A stretch of DNA of 64,000 nt from assembly GCA_944474755.1 (NCBI GenBank), contig OX104112.1, positions 17,200,273-17,264,272 of the forward strand, given 5' to 3'. The DNA comes from Limnoperna fortunei (Eukaryota; Mollusca; Bivalvia; Mytilida; Modiolidae). Position 1 is the stretch's first letter, and each line of letters starts with the position of its first letter. Shown here one piece after another: positions 50,660 through 64,000 of this stretch. The position numbers were made by a program, and so were the translations under genes. The notes beneath the pieces are model-generated. The model was not told where the DNA came from. It saw only the letters and a list, made by a program, of their open reading frames with translations, and did no database searches.

Positions 50660-53343
50660 ATACTGGAAACGTACACTGGGATGCCGGTCAACATTACATT
50701 GTATCGAGACAAAGTACTGGTAACTGACACCGGGAGGCTGCTCAACAATACATTGTATCTAGACAAAGTACTGGAAACTGACACCGGGATGCTGCTCAAC
50801 AATACATTGTATCTAGACTAAATACTGGAAACGTACACCGGGATGCCGCTCAACATTACATTGTATCTAGACAAAGTACTGGTAACTGACACCGGGAAGC
50901 TGCTCAACAATACATTGTATCTAGACAAAGTACTGGAAACTGACACCGGGATGCTGCTCAACAATACATTGTATCAAAACTAAGTACTGTAACTGACACC
51001 GGGAGGCTGCTCAACAATACATTGTATCTAAACTAAGTACTGTAACTGACACCGGGAGTCTGCTCAACAATACATTGTATCTGAACTAAGTACTGTAACT
51101 GACACCGGGAGGCCGCTCAACAATACATTGTATCTAGACTAAATACTGGAAACGTACACCGGGATGCCGGTCAACATTACATTGTATCTAGACAAAGTAC
51201 TGGTAGATGACACCGGGAGGCTGCTCAACAATACATTGTATCTAGACAAAGTACTGGAAACTGACACCGGGATGCTGCTCAAAAATACATTGTATCTAGA
51301 CAAAGTACTGGTAACTGACACCGGGAAGCTGCTCAACAATACATTGTATCTACACAAAGTACTGGAAACTGACACCGGGATGCTGCTCAACAATACATTG
51401 TATCTAAACTAAGTACTGTAACTGACACCGGGAGGCTGCTCAACATTACATTGTATCTAAACTAAGTACTGTAACTGACACCGGGAGGCTGCTCAACAAT
51501 ACATTGTATCTGAACTAAGTACTGTAACTGACACCGGGAGGCCGCTCAACAATACATTGTATCTAGACTAAATACTGGAAACGTACACTGGGATTCCGGT
51601 CAACATTACATTGTATCGAGACAAAGTACTGGTAACTGACACCGGGAGGCTGCTCAACAATACATTGTATCTAGACAAAGTACTGGAAACTGACACCGGG
51701 ATGCTGCTCAACAATACATTGTATCTAGACTAAATACTGGAAACGTACACCGGGATGCCGCTCAACATTACATTGTATCTAGACAAAGTACTGGTAACTG
51801 ACACCGGGAAGCTGTTCAACAATACATTGTATCTAGACAAAGTACTGCAAACTGACACCGGGATGCTGCTCAACAATACATTGTATCTAAACTAAGTACT
51901 GTAACTGACACCGGGAGGCTGCTCAACAATACATTGTATCTAAACTAAGTACTGTAACTGACACCGGTAGGCAGCTCAACATTACATTGTATCTAGACTA
52001 AATACTGGAAACGTACACTGGGATGCCGGTCAACATTACATTGTATCGAGACAAAGTACTGGTAACTGACACCGGGAGGCTGCTCAACAATACATTGTAT
52101 CTAGACAAAGTACTGGAAACTGACACCGGGATGCTGCTCAACAATACATTGTATCTAGACTAAATACTGGAAACGTACACCGGGATGCCGGTCAACATTA
52201 CATTGTATCTAGACAAAGTACTGGTAACTGACACCGGGAAGCTGCTCAACAATACATTGTATCTAGACAAAGTACTGGAAACTGACACCGGGATGCTGCT
52301 CAACAATACATTGTATCAAAACTAAGTACTGTAACTGACACCGGGAGGCTGCTCAACAATACATTGTATCTAAACTAAGTACTGTAACTGACACCGGGAG
52401 TCTGCTCAACAATACATTGTATCTGAACTAAGTACTGTAACTGACACCGGGAGGCCGCTCAACAATACATTGTATCTAGACTAAATACTGGAAACGTACA
52501 CCGGGATGCCGGTCAACATTACATTGTATCTAGACAAAGTACTGGTAGATGACACCGGGAGGCTGCTCAACAATACATTGTATCTAGACAAAGTACTGGA
52601 AACTGACACCGGGATGCTGCTCAAAAATACATTGTATCTAGACAAAGTACTGGTAACTGACACCGGGAAGCTGCTCAACAATACATTGTATCTACACAAA
52701 GTACTGGAAACTGACACCGGGATGCTGCTCAACAATACATTGTATCTAAACTAAGTACTGTAACTGACACCGGGAGGCTGCTCAACATTACATTGTATCT
52801 AAACTAAGTACTGTAACTGACACCGGGAGGCTGCTCAACAATACATTGTATCTGAACTAAGTACTGTAACTGACACCGGGAGGCCGCTCAACAATACATT
52901 GTATCTAGACTAAATACTGGAAACGTACACTGGGATGCCGGTCAACATTACATTGTATCGAGACAAAGTACTGGTAACTGACACCGGGAGGCTGCTCAAC
53001 AATACATTGTATCTAGACAAAGTACTGGAAACTGACACCGGGATGCTGCTCAACAATACATTGTATCTAGACTAAATACTGGAAACGTACACCGGGATGC
53101 CGCTCAACATTACATTGTATCTAGACAAAGTACTGGTAACTGACACCGGGAAGCTGCTCAACAATACATTGTATCTAGACAAAGTACTGCAAACTGACAC
53201 CGGGATGCTGCTCAACAATACATTGTATCTAAACTAAGTACTGTAACTGACACCGGGAGGCTGCTCAACAATACATTGTATCTGAACTAAGTACTGTAAC
53301 TGACACCGGGAGGCAGCTCAAAAATACATTGTATCTAGACTAA
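50660..53343. repeat. Tandem duplicated satellite block, 1342 bp per copy
   Basis: GTATCAAAACTAAG (50971 and 52313), GGGAGTCTGCTC, CTGGTAGATGACACC and GCTCAAAAATACATTG recur at an offset of 1342 bp (about 25 units). Minor differences exist, for example GGGATTCCGG against GGGATGCCGG. Confidence 0.75.
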
Positions 53344-56300
53344 ATACTGGAAACTGACACCGGGATGCCGGTCAACATTACATTGTATCTAGACAAAGTA
53401 CTGGTAGATGACACCGGGAGGCTGCTCAACAATACATTGTATCTAGACAAAGTACTGGAAACTGACACCGGGATGCTGCTCAACAATACATTGTATCTAG
53501 ACTAAATACTGGAAACGTACACCGGGATGCCGCTCAACATTACATTGTATCTAGACAAAGTACTGGTAACTGACACCGGGAGGCTGCTCAACAATACATT
53601 GTATCTAGACAAAGTACTGGAAACTGACACCGGGATGCTGCTCAACAATACATTGTATCTAGACAAAGTACTGGTAACTGACACCGGGAAGCTGCTCAAC
53701 AATACATTGTATCTACACAAAGTACTGGAAACTGACACCGGGATGCTGCTCAACAATACATTGTATCTAAACTAAGTACTGTAACTGACACCGGGAGGCT
53801 GCTCAACAATACATTGTATCTAAACTAAGTACTGTAACTGACACCGGGAGGCTGCTCAACAATACATTGTATCTGAACTAAGTACTGTAACTGACACCGG
53901 GAGGCCGCTCAACAATACATTGTATCTGAACTAAGTACTGTAACTGACACTGGGAGGCTGCTCAACAATACATTGTATCTAAACTAAGTACTGTAACTGA
54001 CACCGGGATGCTGCTCAACAATACATTATATCTGAACTAAGTACTGTAACTGACACCGGGAAGCTGCTCAACAATACATTGTATCTAGACTAAATACTGG
54101 AAACGTACACCTGGATGCCGGTCAACATTACATTGTATCTAGACAAAGTACTGGTAACTGACACCGGGAGGTTGCTCAACAATACATTGTATCTAGACAA
54201 AGTACTGGAAACTGACACCGGGATGCTGCTCAACAATACATTGTATCTAGACTAAATACTGGAAACGTACACCGGGATGCCGCTCAACATTACATTGTAT
54301 CTAGACAAAGTACTGGTAACTGACACCGGGAGGCTGCTCAACAATACATTGTATCTAGACAAAGTACTGGAAACTGACACCGGGATGCTGCTCAACAATA
54401 CATTGTATCTAGACAAAGTACTGGTAACTGACACCGGGAGGCTGCTCAACAATACATTGTATCTAGACAAAGTACTGGTAACTGACACCGGGAGGCCGCT
54501 CAACATTACATTGTATCTAGACAAAGTACTGGTAACTGACACCGGGAGGCTGCTCAACAATACATTGTATCTAGACAAAGTACTGGTAACTGACACCGGG
54601 AGGCAGCTCAACATTACATTGTATCTAGACAAAGTACTGGTAACTGACACCGGGAGGCTGCTCAACAATACATTGTATCTAGACAAAGTACTGGAAACTG
54701 ACACCGGGATGCTGCTCAACAATACATTGTATCTAGACTAAGTACTGGTAACTGACACAGGGATGCTGCTCAACAATACATTGTATCTAGACTAAATACT
54801 GGTAACTGACACCGGGAGGCCGCTCAACAATACATTGTATCTAGAGAAAGTACTGGAAACTGACATCGGGATGCTGCTCAACAATACATTGTATCTAGAC
54901 TAAGTACTAGAAAATGACACCGGGATGCTACTCAACAATACATTGTATCTAGACTAAGTACTAGAAAATGACCCCGGGATGCTGCTCAATAATACATTGT
55001 ATCTAGAAAAAGTACTGGAAACTGACACCGGGATGCTGCTCAACAATACATTGTATCTAGACTAAGTACTGGTAACTGACACCGGGAGGCTGCTCAACAA
55101 TATATTGTATCTAGACTAAGTACTAGAAAATGACACCGGGATGCTGCTCAATAATACATGGTATCTAGACTAAATACTGGTAACTGACACAGGGAGGCTG
55201 CTCAACAATACATTGTATCTAAACTAAATACTGGTAACTGACACCGGGAGGCCGCTCAACAATACATTGTATCTAAACTAAGTACTGTAACTGACACTGG
55301 GATGCAGCTCAACAATATATTGTATCTAAACTATGTACTGGAAACTGACACCGGGAGGCCGCTCAACCATACATTGTATCTAGACAAAATACTGGAAACT
55401 GACACCGGGATGCTGCTCAACAATACATTGTATCTAGAATAAATACTGGCAACTGACACCGGGATGCTGCTCAACAATACATTGTATCTAGACAAAATAC
55501 TGGTAACTGACACCGGGATGCTGCTCAATAATACATGGTATCTAGACTAAATACTGGTAACTGACACCGGGATGCTGCTCAACAATACATTGTATCTAGA
55601 CAAAATACTGGTAACTGACACCGGGATGCTGCTCAATAATACATTGTATCTAGACTAACTACTGGTAACTGACACCGGGAGGCCGCTCAACAATACATTG
55701 TATCTAAACTAAGTACTGTAACTGACACCGGGAGGCTGATCAACAATACATTGTATCTAGGCTAAATACTGGAAACGTACACCGGGATGCCGCTCAACAT
55801 TACATTGTATCTAGACAAAGTACTGGTAACTGACACCGGGAGGCTGCTCAACAATACATTGTATCTAGACAAAGTACTGGTAACTGACACCGGGAGGCTG
55901 CTCAACAATACATTGTATCTAGACAAAGTACTGGTAACTGACACCGGGAGGCCGCTCAACATTACATTGTATCTAGACAAAGTACTGGTAACTGACACCG
56001 AGAGGCTGCTCAACAATACATTGTATCTAGACAAAGTACTGGAAACTGACACCGGGATGCTGCTCAACAATACATTGTATCTAGACTAAATACTGGTAAC
56101 TGACACCGGGAGGCCGCTCAACAATACATTGTATCTAGACAAATTACTGGAAACTGACATCGGGATGATGCTCAACAATACATTGTATCTAGACTAAGTA
56201 CTAGAAAATGACACCGGGATTCTGCTCAACAATACATTGTATCTAGACTAAGTACTAGAAAATGACACCGGGATGCTGCTCAATAATACATTGTATCTAG

Positions 56301-56789
56301 ACTAAATACTGGTAACTGACACAGGGAGGCTGCTCAACAATACATTGTATCTAAACTAAGTACTGGTAACTGACACCGGGAGGCCGCTCAACAATACATT
56401 GTATCTAAACTAAGTACTGTAACTGATACCGGGATGCTGCTCAACAATATATTGTATCTAGACTATGTACTGGAAACTGACACCGGGAGGCCGCTCAACC
56501 ATACATTGTATCTAGACAAAATACTGGAAACTGACACCGGGATGCTGCTCAACAATACATTGTATCTAGAATAAATACTGGTAACTGACACCGGGATGCT
56601 GCTCAACAATACACTGTATCTAGACTAAATACTGGTAACTGACACCGGGATGCTGCTCAATAATCCATGGTATCTAGACTAACTACTGGTAACTGACACC
56701 GGGAGGCCGCTCAACAATACATTGTATCTAAACTAAGTACTGTAACTGACACCGGGAGGCTGATCAACAATACATTGTATCTAGACTAA

Positions 56790-59700
56790 ATACTGGAAAC
56801 GTACACCGGGATGCCGCTCAACATTACATTGTATCTAGACAAAGTACTGGTAACTGACACCGGGAGGCTGCTCAACAATACATTGTATCTAGACAAAGTA
56901 CTGGTAACTGACACCGGGTTGCTGCTCAACAATACATTGTATCTAGACAATGTACTGGTAACTGACACCGGGAGGCTGCTCAACAATACATTGTATCTAG
57001 ACAAAGTACTGGTAACTGACACCGGGAGGCCACTCAACATTACATTGTATCTAGACAAAGTACTGGTAACTGACACCGGCAGGCTGCTCAACAATACATT
57101 GTATCTAGACAAAGTACTGGAAACTGACACCGGGATGCTGCTCAACAATACATTGTATCTAGACTAAGTACTGGTAACTGACACAGGGATGCTGCTCATC
57201 AATACATTGTATCTAGACTAAATACTAATAACTGACACCGGGAGGCCGCTCAACAATACATTGTATGTAGACAAAGTACTGGAAACTGACATCGGGATGA
57301 TGCTCAACAATACATTGTATCTAGACTAAGTACTAGAAAATGACACCGGGATGCTGCTCAACAATACATTGTATCTAGACTAAGTACTAGAAAATGACAC
57401 CGGGATGCTGCTCAATAATACATTGTATCTAGAAAAACTACTGGAAACTGACACCGGGATGCTGCACAACAATACATTGTATCTAGACTAAGTACTGGTA
57501 ACTGACAACGGGAGGCTGCTCAACAATATATTGTATCTAGACTAAGTACTAGAAAATGACACCGGGATGCTGCTCAATAATACATTGTATCTAGACTAAA
57601 TACTGGTAACTGACACAGGGAGGCTGCTCAACAATACATTGTATCTAAACTAAGTACTGGTAACTGACACCGGGAGGCCGCTCAACAATACATTGTATCT
57701 AAACTAAGTACTGTAACTGATACCGGGATGCTGCTCAACGATATATTGTATCTAGACTATGTACTGGAAATTGACACCGGGAGGCCGCTCAACCATACAT
57801 TGTATCTAGACAAAATACTGGAAACTGACACCGGGATGCTGCTCAACAATACATTGTATCTAGACTAAATACTGGAAACTGACACAGGGATGTTGCTCAA
57901 CAATACATTGTATCTAGACTAAATACTGGTAACTGACACCGGGAGGCCGCTCAACAATACATTGTATCTAGACAAAGTACTGGAAACTGACATCGGGATG
58001 CTGCTCAACAATACATTGTATCTAGACTAAGTACTAGAAAATGACACCGGGATGCTGCTCAACAATACATTGTATCTAAACTAAGTAATAGAAAATGACA
58101 CCGGGATGCTGCTCAATAATACATTGTATCTAGAAAAAGTACTGGAAACTGACACCCGGATGCTGCTCAACAATACATTGTATCTAGACTAAGTACGCCT
58201 AAATACTGGAAACGTACACCGGGATGCCGGTCAACATTACATTGTATCTAGACAAATTACTGGTAACTGACACCGGGAGGCTGCTCAACAATATATTGTA
58301 TCTAGACTAAGTACTAGAAAATGACACCGGGATGCTGCTCAATAATACATTGTATCTAGACTAAATACTGGTAACTGACACAGGGAGGCTGCTCAAAAAT
58401 AAATTGTATCTAAACTAAGTACTGGTAACTGACACCGGGATGCCGCTCAACAATACATTGTATCTAAACAAAGTACTGTAACTGACACCGGGATGCTGCT
58501 CAACAATATATTGTATCTAGACTATGTACTGGAAACTGACACCGGGAGGCCGCTCAAGAATACATTGTATCTAGACAAAATACTGGAAACTGACACCGGG
58601 ATGCTGCTCAACAATACATTGTATCTAGACTAAATACTGGTAACTGACACCGGGATGCTGCTCAATAATCCATGGTATCTAGACTAACTACTGGTAACTG
58701 ACACCGGGAGGCCGCTCAACAATACATTGTATCTAAACTAAGTACTGTAACTGACACCGGGAGGCTGATCAACAATACATTGTATCTAGACTAAATACTG
58801 GAAACGTACACCGGGATGCCGCTCAACATTACATTGTATCTAGACAAAGTACTGGTAACTGACACCGGGAGGCTGCTCAACAATACATTGTATCTAGACA
58901 AAGTACTGGTAACTGACACCGGGTTGCTGCTCAACAATACATTGTATCTAGACAAAGTACTGGTAACTGACACCGGGAGGCTGCTCAACAATACATTGTA
59001 TCTAGACAAAGTACTGGTAACTGACACCGGGAGGCCACTCAACATTACATTGTATCTAGACAAAGTACTGGTAACTGACACCGGCAGGCTGCTCAACAAT
59101 ACATTGTATCTAGACAAAGTACTGGAAACTGACACCGGGATGCTGCTCAACAATACATTGTATCTAGACAAAGTACTGGTAACTGACACAGGGATGCTGC
59201 TCATCAATACATTGTATCTAGACTAAATACTAGTAACTGACACCGGGAGGCCGCTCAACAATACATTGTATCTAGACAAAGTACTGGAAACTGACATCGG
59301 GATGATGCTCAACAATACATTGTATCTAGACTAAGTACTAGAAAATGACACCGGGATGCTGCTCAACAATACATTGTATCTAGACTAAGTACTAGAAAAT
59401 GACACCGGGATGCTGCTTAATAATACATTGTATCTAGAAAAACTACTGGAAACTGACACCGGGATGCAGCACAACAATACATTGTATCTAGACTAAGTAC
59501 TGGTAACTGACAACGGGAGGCTGCTCAACAATATATTGTATCTAGACTAAGTACTAGAAAATGACACCGGGATGCTGCTCAATAATACATTGTATCTAGA
59601 CTAAATACTGGTAACTGACACAGGGAGGCTGCTCAACAATACATTGTATCTAAACTAAGTACTGGTAACTGACACAGGGACGCCGCTCAACAATACATTG

Positions 59701-62700
59701 TATCTAAACTAAGTACTGTAACTGATACCGGGATGCTGCTCAACGATATATTGTATCTAGACTATGTACTGGAAACTGACACCGGGAGGCCGCTCAACCA
59801 TACATTGTATCTAGACAAAATACTGGAAACTGACACCGGGATGCTGCTCAACAATACATTGTATCTAGACTAAATACTGGAAACTGACACAGGGATGTTG
59901 CTCAACAATACATTGTATTTAGACTAAATACTGGTAACTGACACTGGGAGGCCGTTCAACAATACATTGTATCTAGACAAAGTACTGGAAACTGACATCG
60001 GGATGCTGCTCAACAATACATTGTATCTAGACTAAGAACTAGAAAATGACACCGGGATGCTGCTCAACAATACATTGTATCTAAACTAAGTAATAGAAAA
60101 TGACACCGGGATGCTGCTCAATAATACATTGTATCTAGAAAAAGTACTGGAAACTGACACCCGGATGCTGCTCAACAATACATTGTATCTAGACTAAGTA
60201 CGCCTAAATACTGGAAACGTACACCGGGATGCCGGTCAACATTACATTGTATCTAGACAAATTACTGGTAACTGACACCGGGAGGCTGCTCAACAATATA
60301 TTGTATCTAGACTAAGTACTAGAAAATGACACCGGGATGCTGCTCAATAATACATTGTATCTAGACTAAATACTGGTAAATGACACAGGGAGGCTGCTCA
60401 AAAATAAATTGTATCTAAACTAAGTACTGGTAACTGACACCGGGAGGCCGCTCAACAATACATTGTATCTAAACAAAGTACTGTAACTGACACCGGGATG
60501 CTGCTCAACAATATATTGTATCTAGACTATGTACTGGAAACTGACACCGGGAGGCCGCTCAACCATACATTGTATCTAGACAAAATACTGGAAACTGACA
60601 CCGGGATGCTGCTCAACAATACATTGTATCTAGACTAAATACTGGTAACTGACACCGGGATGCTGCTCAACAATACATTGTATCTAGACAAAATACTGGT
60701 AACTGACACCGGGATGCCGCTCAACAATACATTGTATCTAAACTAAGTACAGTAACTGACACCGGGAGGCTGCTCAACAATACATTGTATCTAGACTAAA
60801 TACTGGAAACGTACACCGGGATGCCGGTCAACATTACATTGTATCTAGACAAATTACTGGTAACTGACACCGGGAGGCTGCTCAACAATATATTGTATCT
60901 AGACTAAGTACTAGAAAATGACACCGGGATGCTGCTCAATAATACATTGTATCTAGACTAAATACTGGTAACTGACACAGGGAGGCTGCTCAAAAATAAA
61001 TTGTATCTAAACTAAGTACTGGTAACTGACACCGGGATTCCGCTCAACAATACATTGTATCTAAACAAAGTACTGTAACTGACACCGGGATGCTGCTCAA
61101 CAATATATTGTATCTAGACTATGTACTGGAAACTGACACCGGGAGGCCGCTCAAGCATACATTGTATCTAGACAAAATACTGGAAACTGACACCGGGATG
61201 CTGCTCAACAATACATTGTATCTAGACTAAATACTGGTAACTGACACCGGGATGCTGCTCAATAATCCATGGTATCTAGACTAACTACTGGTAACTGGCA
61301 CCGGGAGGCCGCTCAACAATACATTGTATCTAAACTAAGTACTGTAACTGACACCGGGAGGCTGATCAACAATACATTGTATCTAGACTAAATACTGGAA
61401 ACGTACACCGGGATGCCGCTCAACATTACATTGTATCTAGACAAAGTACTGGTAACTGACACCGGGAGGCTGCTCAACAATACATTGTATCTAGACAAAG
61501 TACTGGTAACTGACACCGGGTTGCTGCTCAACAATACATTGTATCTAGAAAAAGTACTGGTAACTGACACCGGGAGGCTGCTCAACAATACATTGTATCT
61601 AGACAAAGTACCGGTAACTGACACCGGGAGGCCACTCAATATTACATTGTATCTAGACAAAGTACTGGTAACTGACACCGGCAGGCTGCTCAACAATACA
61701 TTGTATCTAGACAAAGTACTGGAAACTGACACCGGGATGCTGCTCAACAATACATTGTATCTAATCTAAGTACTGGTAACTGACACAGGGATGCTGCTCA
61801 TCAATACATTGTATCTAGACTAAATACTAGTAACTGACACCTGAGGCCGCTCAACAATACATTGTATCTAGACAAAGTACTGGAAACTGACATCGGGATG
61901 ATGCTCAACAATACATTGTATCTAGACTAAGTACTAGAAAATGACACCGGGATGCTGCTCAACAATACATTGTATCTAGACTAAGTACTAGAAAATGACA
62001 CCGGTAGGCTGCTCAATAATACATTGTATCTAGAAAAACTACTGGAAACTGACACCTGGATGCTGCACAACAATACATTGTATCTAGACTAAGTACTGGT
62101 AACTGACAACGGGAGGCTGCTCAGCAATATATTGTATCTAGACTAAGTACTAGAAAATGACACCGGGATGCTGTTCAATAATACATTGTATCTAGACTAA
62201 ATACTGGTAACTGACACAGGGAGGCTGCTCAACAATACATTGTATCTAAACTAAGTACTGGTAACTGACATCGGGAGGCCGCTCAACAATACATTGTATT
62301 TAAACTAAGTACTGTAACTGATACCGGGATTCTGCTCAACGATATATTGTATCTAGACTATGTACTGGAAACTGACACCGGGAGGCCGCTCAACCATACA
62401 TTGTATCTAGACAAAATACTGGAAACTGACACCGGGATGCTGCTCAACAATACATTGTATCTAGACTAAATACTGGAAACTGACACAGGGATGTTGCTCA
62501 ACAATACATTGTATTTAGACTAAATACTGGTAACTGACACTGGGAGGCCGCTCAACAATACATTGTATCTAGACAAAGTACTGGAAACTGACATCGGGAT
62601 GCTGCTCAACAATACATTGTATCTAGACTAAGTACTAGAAAATGACACCGGGATGCTGCTCAACAATACATTGTATCTAAACTAAGTAATAGAAAATGAC

Positions 62701-64000
62701 ACCGGGATGCTGCTCAATAATACATTGTATCTAGACAAAGTACTGGAAACTGACACCCGGATGCTGCTCAACAATACATTGTATCTAGACTAAGTACGCC
62801 TAAATACTGGAAACGTACACCGGGATGCCGGTCAACATTACATTGTATCTAGACAAATTACTGGTAACTGACACCGGGAGGCTGCTCAACAATATATTGT
62901 ATCTAGACTAAGTACTAGAAAATGACACCGGGATGCTGCTCAATAATACATTGTATCTAGACTAAATACTGGTAACTGACACAGGGAGGCTGCTCAAAAA
63001 TAAATTGTATCTAAACTAAGTACTGGTAACTGACACCGGGATGCCGCTCAACAATACATTGTATCTAAACAAAGTACTGTAACTGACACCGGGATGCTGC
63101 TCAACAATATATTGTATCTAGACTATGTACTGGAAACTGACACCGGGAGGCCGCTCAAGAATACATTGTATCTAGACAAAATACTGGAAACTGACACCGG
63201 GATGCTGCTCAACAATACATTGTATCTAGACTAAATACTGGTAACTGACACCGGGATGCTGCTCAATAATCCATGGTATCTAGACTAACTACTGGTAACT
63301 GACACCGGGAGGCCGCTCAACAATACATTGTATCTAAACTAAGTACTGTAACTGACACCGGGAGGCTGATCAACAATACATTGTATCTAGACTAAATACT
63401 GGAAACGTACACCGGGATGCCGCTCAACATTACATTGTATCTAGACAAAGTACTGGTAACTGACACCGGGAGGCTGCTCAACAATACATTGTATCTAGAC
63501 AAAGTACTGGTAACTGACACCGGGTTGCTGCTCAACAATACATTGTATCTAGACAAAGTACTGGTAACTGACACCGGGAGGCTGCTCAACAATACATTGT
63601 ATCTAGACAAAGTACTGGTAACTGACACCGGGAGGCCACTCAACATTACATTGTATCTAGACAAAGTACTGGTAACTGACACCGGCAGGCTGCTCAACAA
63701 TACATTGTATCTAGACAAAGTACTGGAAACTGACACCGGGATGCTGCTCAACAATACATTGTATCTAGACAAAGTACTGGTAACTGACACAGGGATGCTG
63801 CTCATCAATACATTGTATCTAGACTAAATACTAGTAACTGACACCGGGAGGCCGCTCAACAATACATTGTATCTAGACAAAGTACTGGAAACTGACATCG
63901 GGATGATGCTCAACAATACATTGTATCTAGACTAAGTACTAGAAAATGACACCGGGATGCTGCTCAACAATACATTGTATCTAGACTAAGTACTAGAAAA
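56790..64000. repeat. Higher-order satellite repeat, 4602 bp (2004 + 2598 bp)
   Basis: An unusual junction AGTACGCCTAAATACTGG occurs at about 58193, 60197 and 62795. A marker run with GGGTTGCTGCTC and GGCCACTCAA occurs at about 56810, 58815, 61413 and 63417. Spacings alternate near 2004 and 2598 bp and sum to about 4602 bp. Positions 58791-59207 and 63392-63808 encode the same repeat peptide. The repeat continues past the window edge. Confidence 0.8.

Larger units (their letters stand above)
30880..64000. repeat. Large satellite array, 54-bp monomer
   Basis: About 33 kb of head-to-tail units run to the right edge. The common unit is 54 bp and contains TTGTATCTAGACAAAGTAC, CTGACACCGGGAGG and CTGCTCAACAA. 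Recurrent variants are GGGATGCTG, GGGAGGCCG, CGTACACCGGGATGCCG with CAACATTACA, CTAGACTAAGTACTAGAAAA, and a 53-bp form with AAACTAAGTACTGTAACTG (one G lost). From unit size the array holds roughly 600 units. Because 54 is a multiple of three, runs without the TAA-bearing variants read open on both strands (+ unit LYLDKVLVTDTGRLLNNT, - unit SRYNVLLSSLPVSVTSTL). The frequent TAA variants and 53-bp units break these frames. No gene or unrelated sequence was seen inside. Confidence 0.97.

Noticed and set aside
31554..63827. Many paired + and - reading frames of 60-156 residues in the satellite
   Set aside because: They follow from a 54-bp unit lacking stops in both directions. They start and end wherever ATG or TAA variants occur and are broken by 53-bp units.
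30880..64000. CRISPR-like array
   Set aside because: The repeats are contiguous with no unique spacers, and the setting is an animal genome.

Overview
The window looks like a piece of an animal nuclear genome, most likely a bivalve mollusc. This is inferred from an interferon-inducible very-large-GTPase (VLIG) type gene, split genes with GT-AG introns, tRNA-derived SINEs of a kind common in bivalves, a non-LTR retrotransposon and many MITE-like inverted repeats. No bacterial operons, CRISPR arrays or prokaryotic signals are present.

Layout. (1) 1-3963: one long uninterrupted reading frame on +, cut by the left window edge, for a VLIG-type GTPase with a C-terminal Cys/His cluster. It is the only apparently intact protein gene. 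(2) 4.0-8.6 kb: AT-rich DNA with a reverse-strand LINE relic and a near-palindromic foldback. (3) 8.645-12.516 kb: a candidate DNA transposon with short inverted ends, an AT dinucleotide on both sides and AACGTT-rich subterminal zones. It contains three exon-like blocks that look like a decayed DUF4806-type gene. (4) 12.5-18.1 kb: repeat-rich DNA with hairpins, two diverged duplicates ending in tRNA-like sequence, a 406-bp MITE with a TAA duplication, a diverged second MITE family and a SINE. (5) 18.185-27.077 kb: a nested composite. Inverted arrays of a 21-22 bp repeat bracket a Crypton-like (DUF3504-type) tyrosine recombinase pseudogene. That gene has been hit by a 567-bp MITE in its first exon and by a 5'-truncated LINE at the first exon/intron junction, and carries at least four further nonsense codons. 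(6) 27.1-29.2 kb: AT-rich DNA without recognisable features. (7) About 29.2 kb to the right edge: a very large tandem satellite with a 54-bp monomer, diverged at its left margin, homogeneous inside, built of larger duplicated blocks (about 378, 1076, 1342, 1563, 2004 and 4602 bp), and running off the window.

How it fits together: apart from the GTPase gene, the window is a graveyard of mobile DNA next to a satellite block. The most informative part is the recombinase locus. Removing the MITE and one TA restores the reading frame exactly, the three catalytic regions I can recognise are readable, and the exon phases agree. The many repeat-encoded reading frames in the satellite exist on both strands only because 54 is a multiple of three, and I do not regard them as genes.
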